Source: Lachnospiraceae bacterium
Lineage (GTDB): Bacteria; Bacillota; Clostridia; Lachnospirales; Lachnospiraceae
DNA: 7,410 bases
NCBI GenBank assembly: GCA_009774535.1
Contig: VSNY01000188.1
Location: forward strand, 1 to 7,410
Reading direction: 5' to 3'
The position numbers and the translations under genes were made by a program. Below the pieces are notes generated by a model. It searched no databases. It was not told where the DNA came from and saw only the letters and a program-made list of their open reading frames with translations. Positions 5,745 through 7,410 of this stretch are shown here, piece by piece (position 1 is the stretch's first letter; each line of letters starts with the position of its first letter).

Positions 5745-6755
5745 TCAAAGCAGCTGGATTCCATGTGCCGCGCATGCCGCGGCCATATCGTCTTTCCAGA
5801 TCGAACACTGCACTTCCCCAATATGCGCTTTGCGCAGGAAGAACATACAGATGCGGGACTGGCCGATACCGCCGCCGATGGTATACGGCAGTTCTTTTTC
5901 CAGAACCGCTTTTTGGAACGGCAGGTCTGCGCGCTGCGGGCAGCCTGCTTTTGCAAGCTGTGCGGCCAGTGCGTTTTCATCTACACGAATGCCCATCGAG
6001 GACAGCTCAAGAGCGATATCCAATACCGGATAATAGACCAAAATATCTGCGTTCAGCGTCCAGTCATCATAATCCGGCGCCCGTCCGTCGTGCCGTTCCC
6101 CGGAAGCAAGCAGGTCGCCGATCTGCATCAGACAGACAGCGCCTTTTTCTTTTGTAATCAAATATTCCCGTTCTTTCGGGGTTTTTCCAGGATATTTGTC
6201 TTCCAGTTCCTGCGTGGTCAGAAAGTAAATATCATGCGGCAGGATCTCATGGATATAGTCATATTGGACCGCCATATATTTTTCTGTTTTGCGCAGCGCT
6301 TTGTAGACCAGCTTTACCGTACTCTGCAGATAGTCCATCGTCCGCTGTTCTTTTGTAATTATTTTTTCCCAATCCCACTGGTCTACGAAAATCGAGTGGA
6401 TATTGTCCGTTTCTTCGTCGCGGCGGATCGCATTCATATCCGTATACAATCCTTCACCAGCTGAAAAACCGTATTTATGCAGTGCAAATCGTTTCCATTT
6501 GGCCAGGGAATGTACGACTTCGGCATTTTGGCCGTTCATTTCCTTAATATCAAAGGCAACCGGGCGTTCTACACCGTTTAGATTGTCGTTCAGTCCGGAT
6601 TCCGGTGTAACGAACAGCGGCGCGGATACACGCGATAAGTGCAGCGTCAGCGACAGAAGGTTCTGGAAAAAATCTTTTACGGTCTTAATGGCGATCTGCG
6701 TATCATGCAGATTCAGTTCAGACTGGTAACCAGTTGGCAGGATCAGATGTTCCAT
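5745..6755 (-). CDS. asnA: Asparagine synthetase A (aspartate-ammonia ligase)
   Basis: 336 residues, full length for the family (E. coli AsnA is 330). It makes asparagine from aspartate, ammonia and ATP (giving AMP and pyrophosphate) in the cytoplasm, and has a class II aminoacyl-tRNA-synthetase-like fold. Motifs: RVSAPLFV (42-49), ESGLNDNLNG (D57), VVHSLAKWKR (80-89), FSAGEGLYTDMNAIRRDE (R111 region), VDQWDWE (124-130), RHDGRAPDYDDW (221-232), ALELSSMGIRV (248-258) and GGGIGQSR (294-301). All match conserved AsnA blocks, so the enzyme should be active. ATG 6755 is preferred: GAGGA lies about 9 nt upstream and the protein then begins MEHLILPTGYQS like other Firmicutes AsnA; ATG 6770 would add five residues. 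It is the middle gene of a leftward operon, 32 bp after the hydrolase. No T-box or other leader is visible in this gap. Confidence 0.97.
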   Translation of the reverse strand: MEHLILPTGYQSELNLHDTQIAIKTVKDFFQNLLSLTLHLSRVSAPLFVTPESGLNDNLNGVERPVAFDIKEMNGQNAEVVHSLAKWKRFALHKYGFSAGEGLYTDMNAIRRDEETDNIHSIFVDQWDWEKIITKEQRTMDYLQSTVKLVYKALRKTEKYMAVQYDYIHEILPHDIYFLTTQELEDKYPGKTPKEREYLITKEKGAVCLMQIGDLLASGERHDGRAPDYDDWTLNADILVYYPVLDIALELSSMGIRVDENALAAQLAKAGCPQRADLPFQKAVLEKELPYTIGGGIGQSRICMFFLRKAHIGEVQCSIWKDDMAAACAAHGIQLL

Positions 6756-6787
6756 TGGTAAAATCCTCATTCTTTCTTCAATATTTT

Positions 6788-7410
6788 TCAGGATATAAAA
6801 TCCCGGATATATGGATATAATTTATCACTGTGTATAATATAGCTCCCATGGTCTTCGCCCGGGATAATTTTAAGCTGCGCGTCCGGCAGATGCTTCGCGA
6901 TCAGCTTCGTATGGGACGGCTTAATAATATCGTGTTCCCCGGCAAGCACAAGTACCGGGATATGGATTTGTGCAAGGCGGGCTGGATCGATATCCGGCTC
7001 TTCCAGCATCATCCGGTCCAGCAGACTTCCGCTTTTTTTATAGTGCTGGCGGATCTTATGCAGGAAGGTACGCTTCATGCCGTGCGGATACAGGTTCGCG
7101 CCGCTGATCACCATCCGGCTGACAAGCCCGGGAGCCTGCAGGGCAAGCAGCAGCCCGATAATACCGCCGTCACTAAAACCATACAAGATCGGGGATTCGA
7201 TTTCCAGCGAAGTGATCAGCTGTGCAATATCGTCCGCCATATCCGGATAGTTGTATTCATCGGTCGGATTGCTTGCCCCGTGTCCGCGGCTGTCAATGGC
7301 ATAGACCGTATGTGTCCTGGCAAGAAGCGGAATCAGGACGTCAAAAATCGTATGGTCTTCACCGTTTCCGTGCAGCAGGAGCAGGGGACGGCCTTCCCCT
7401 GTTTTTTCAT
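6788..7410 (-). CDS. Alpha/beta hydrolase (5' end beyond the window)
   Basis: 206 codons are visible; the frame runs off the right edge (first full codon 7406-7408), so the N terminus is missing. An internal ATG at 7240 is not the start, because the open frame upstream carries the first conserved motif. Order of motifs: LLLLHGNGED (9-18, oxyanion-hole HGNG), YAIDSRGHGAS (36-46), GFSDGG (77-82, nucleophile S79 in G-x-S-x-G), VLAGEHD (acid D160) and GEDHGS (His 187). The Ser-Asp-His triad is complete, with only a short lid region between core strands. This fits small carboxylesterase or BioH/YcjY-like hydrolases, but the substrate cannot be told. It sits 32 bp upstream of asnA on the same strand, so it is probably an earlier gene of that operon; any promoter is outside the window. 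Confidence 0.92.
   Translation of the reverse strand, partial: EKTGEGRPLLLLHGNGEDHTIFDVLIPLLARTHTVYAIDSRGHGASNPTDEYNYPDMADDIAQLITSLEIESPILYGFSDGGIIGLLLALQAPGLVSRMVISGANLYPHGMKRTFLHKIRQHYKKSGSLLDRMMLEEPDIDPARLAQIHIPVLVLAGEHDIIKPSHTKLIAKHLPDAQLKIIPGEDHGSYIIHSDKLYPYIRDFIS

Noticed and set aside
5723..5980. N-terminal extension of Uma2 to 5980
   Set aside because: The added 86 residues are an out-of-frame reading of the asnA 3' end; the strong ribosome binding site at 5730-5738 sets the start at 5722.
5549..6464. Long plus-strand open frames across uma2 and asnA
   Set aside because: They lie opposite two well-supported genes, show no recognisable domain and have low-quality composition.

Overview
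The window looks like chromosomal DNA from a Gram-positive anaerobe of the Clostridia, most probably a Lachnospiraceae-type gut bacterium. This is inferred from strong AGGAGG-type ribosome binding sites, sigma-A-like promoters, rho-independent terminators, LysM-anchored surface proteins without an outer-membrane signature, and an XRE regulator and a small helical protein of a kind common in that group. No species can be named from the sequence.

Layout. (1) Bases 2-4048, rightward: the 3' part of a surface protein (Ig-like domain, X2-like domain, Ser/Gly/Pro linker, four LysM repeats) ending in a strong terminator. Next come a single-pass membrane protein with an extracytoplasmic von Willebrand A (vWA) domain and a cytoplasmic FHA domain, and a complete PP2C-type Ser/Thr phosphatase. 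(2) Bases 4138-5025: an XRE-type regulator (leftward) divergent from a small helical protein of unknown function (rightward). The rightward gene has two good sigma-A promoter candidates and an inverted repeat in its leader. (3) Bases 5064-7410, leftward: an operon of an alpha/beta hydrolase (cut by the window edge), asparagine synthetase A (asnA) and a Uma2-family nuclease-fold protein, closed by a minus-strand terminator.

How the genes may work together. The vWA-TM-FHA protein and the PP2C phosphatase look like two parts of a phospho-Thr signalling module across the membrane: an adhesion/metal-site domain outside, a phosphothreonine reader inside, and a phosphatase beside it. No Ser/Thr kinase lies in the window. 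The LysM surface protein just upstream is a possible cell-wall partner, but a terminator separates it from the module. The hydrolase-asnA-uma2 operon is a metabolic unit with an unexpected nuclease-fold passenger.

The most unusual details are: a Thr-rich acidic segment between the membrane helix and the FHA domain (a possible intramolecular phospho-switch); a nested terminator-like hairpin inside the 3' end of the small gene, which coincides with an apparent frame change at its C terminus; and a 324-bp duplication of a LysM pair.
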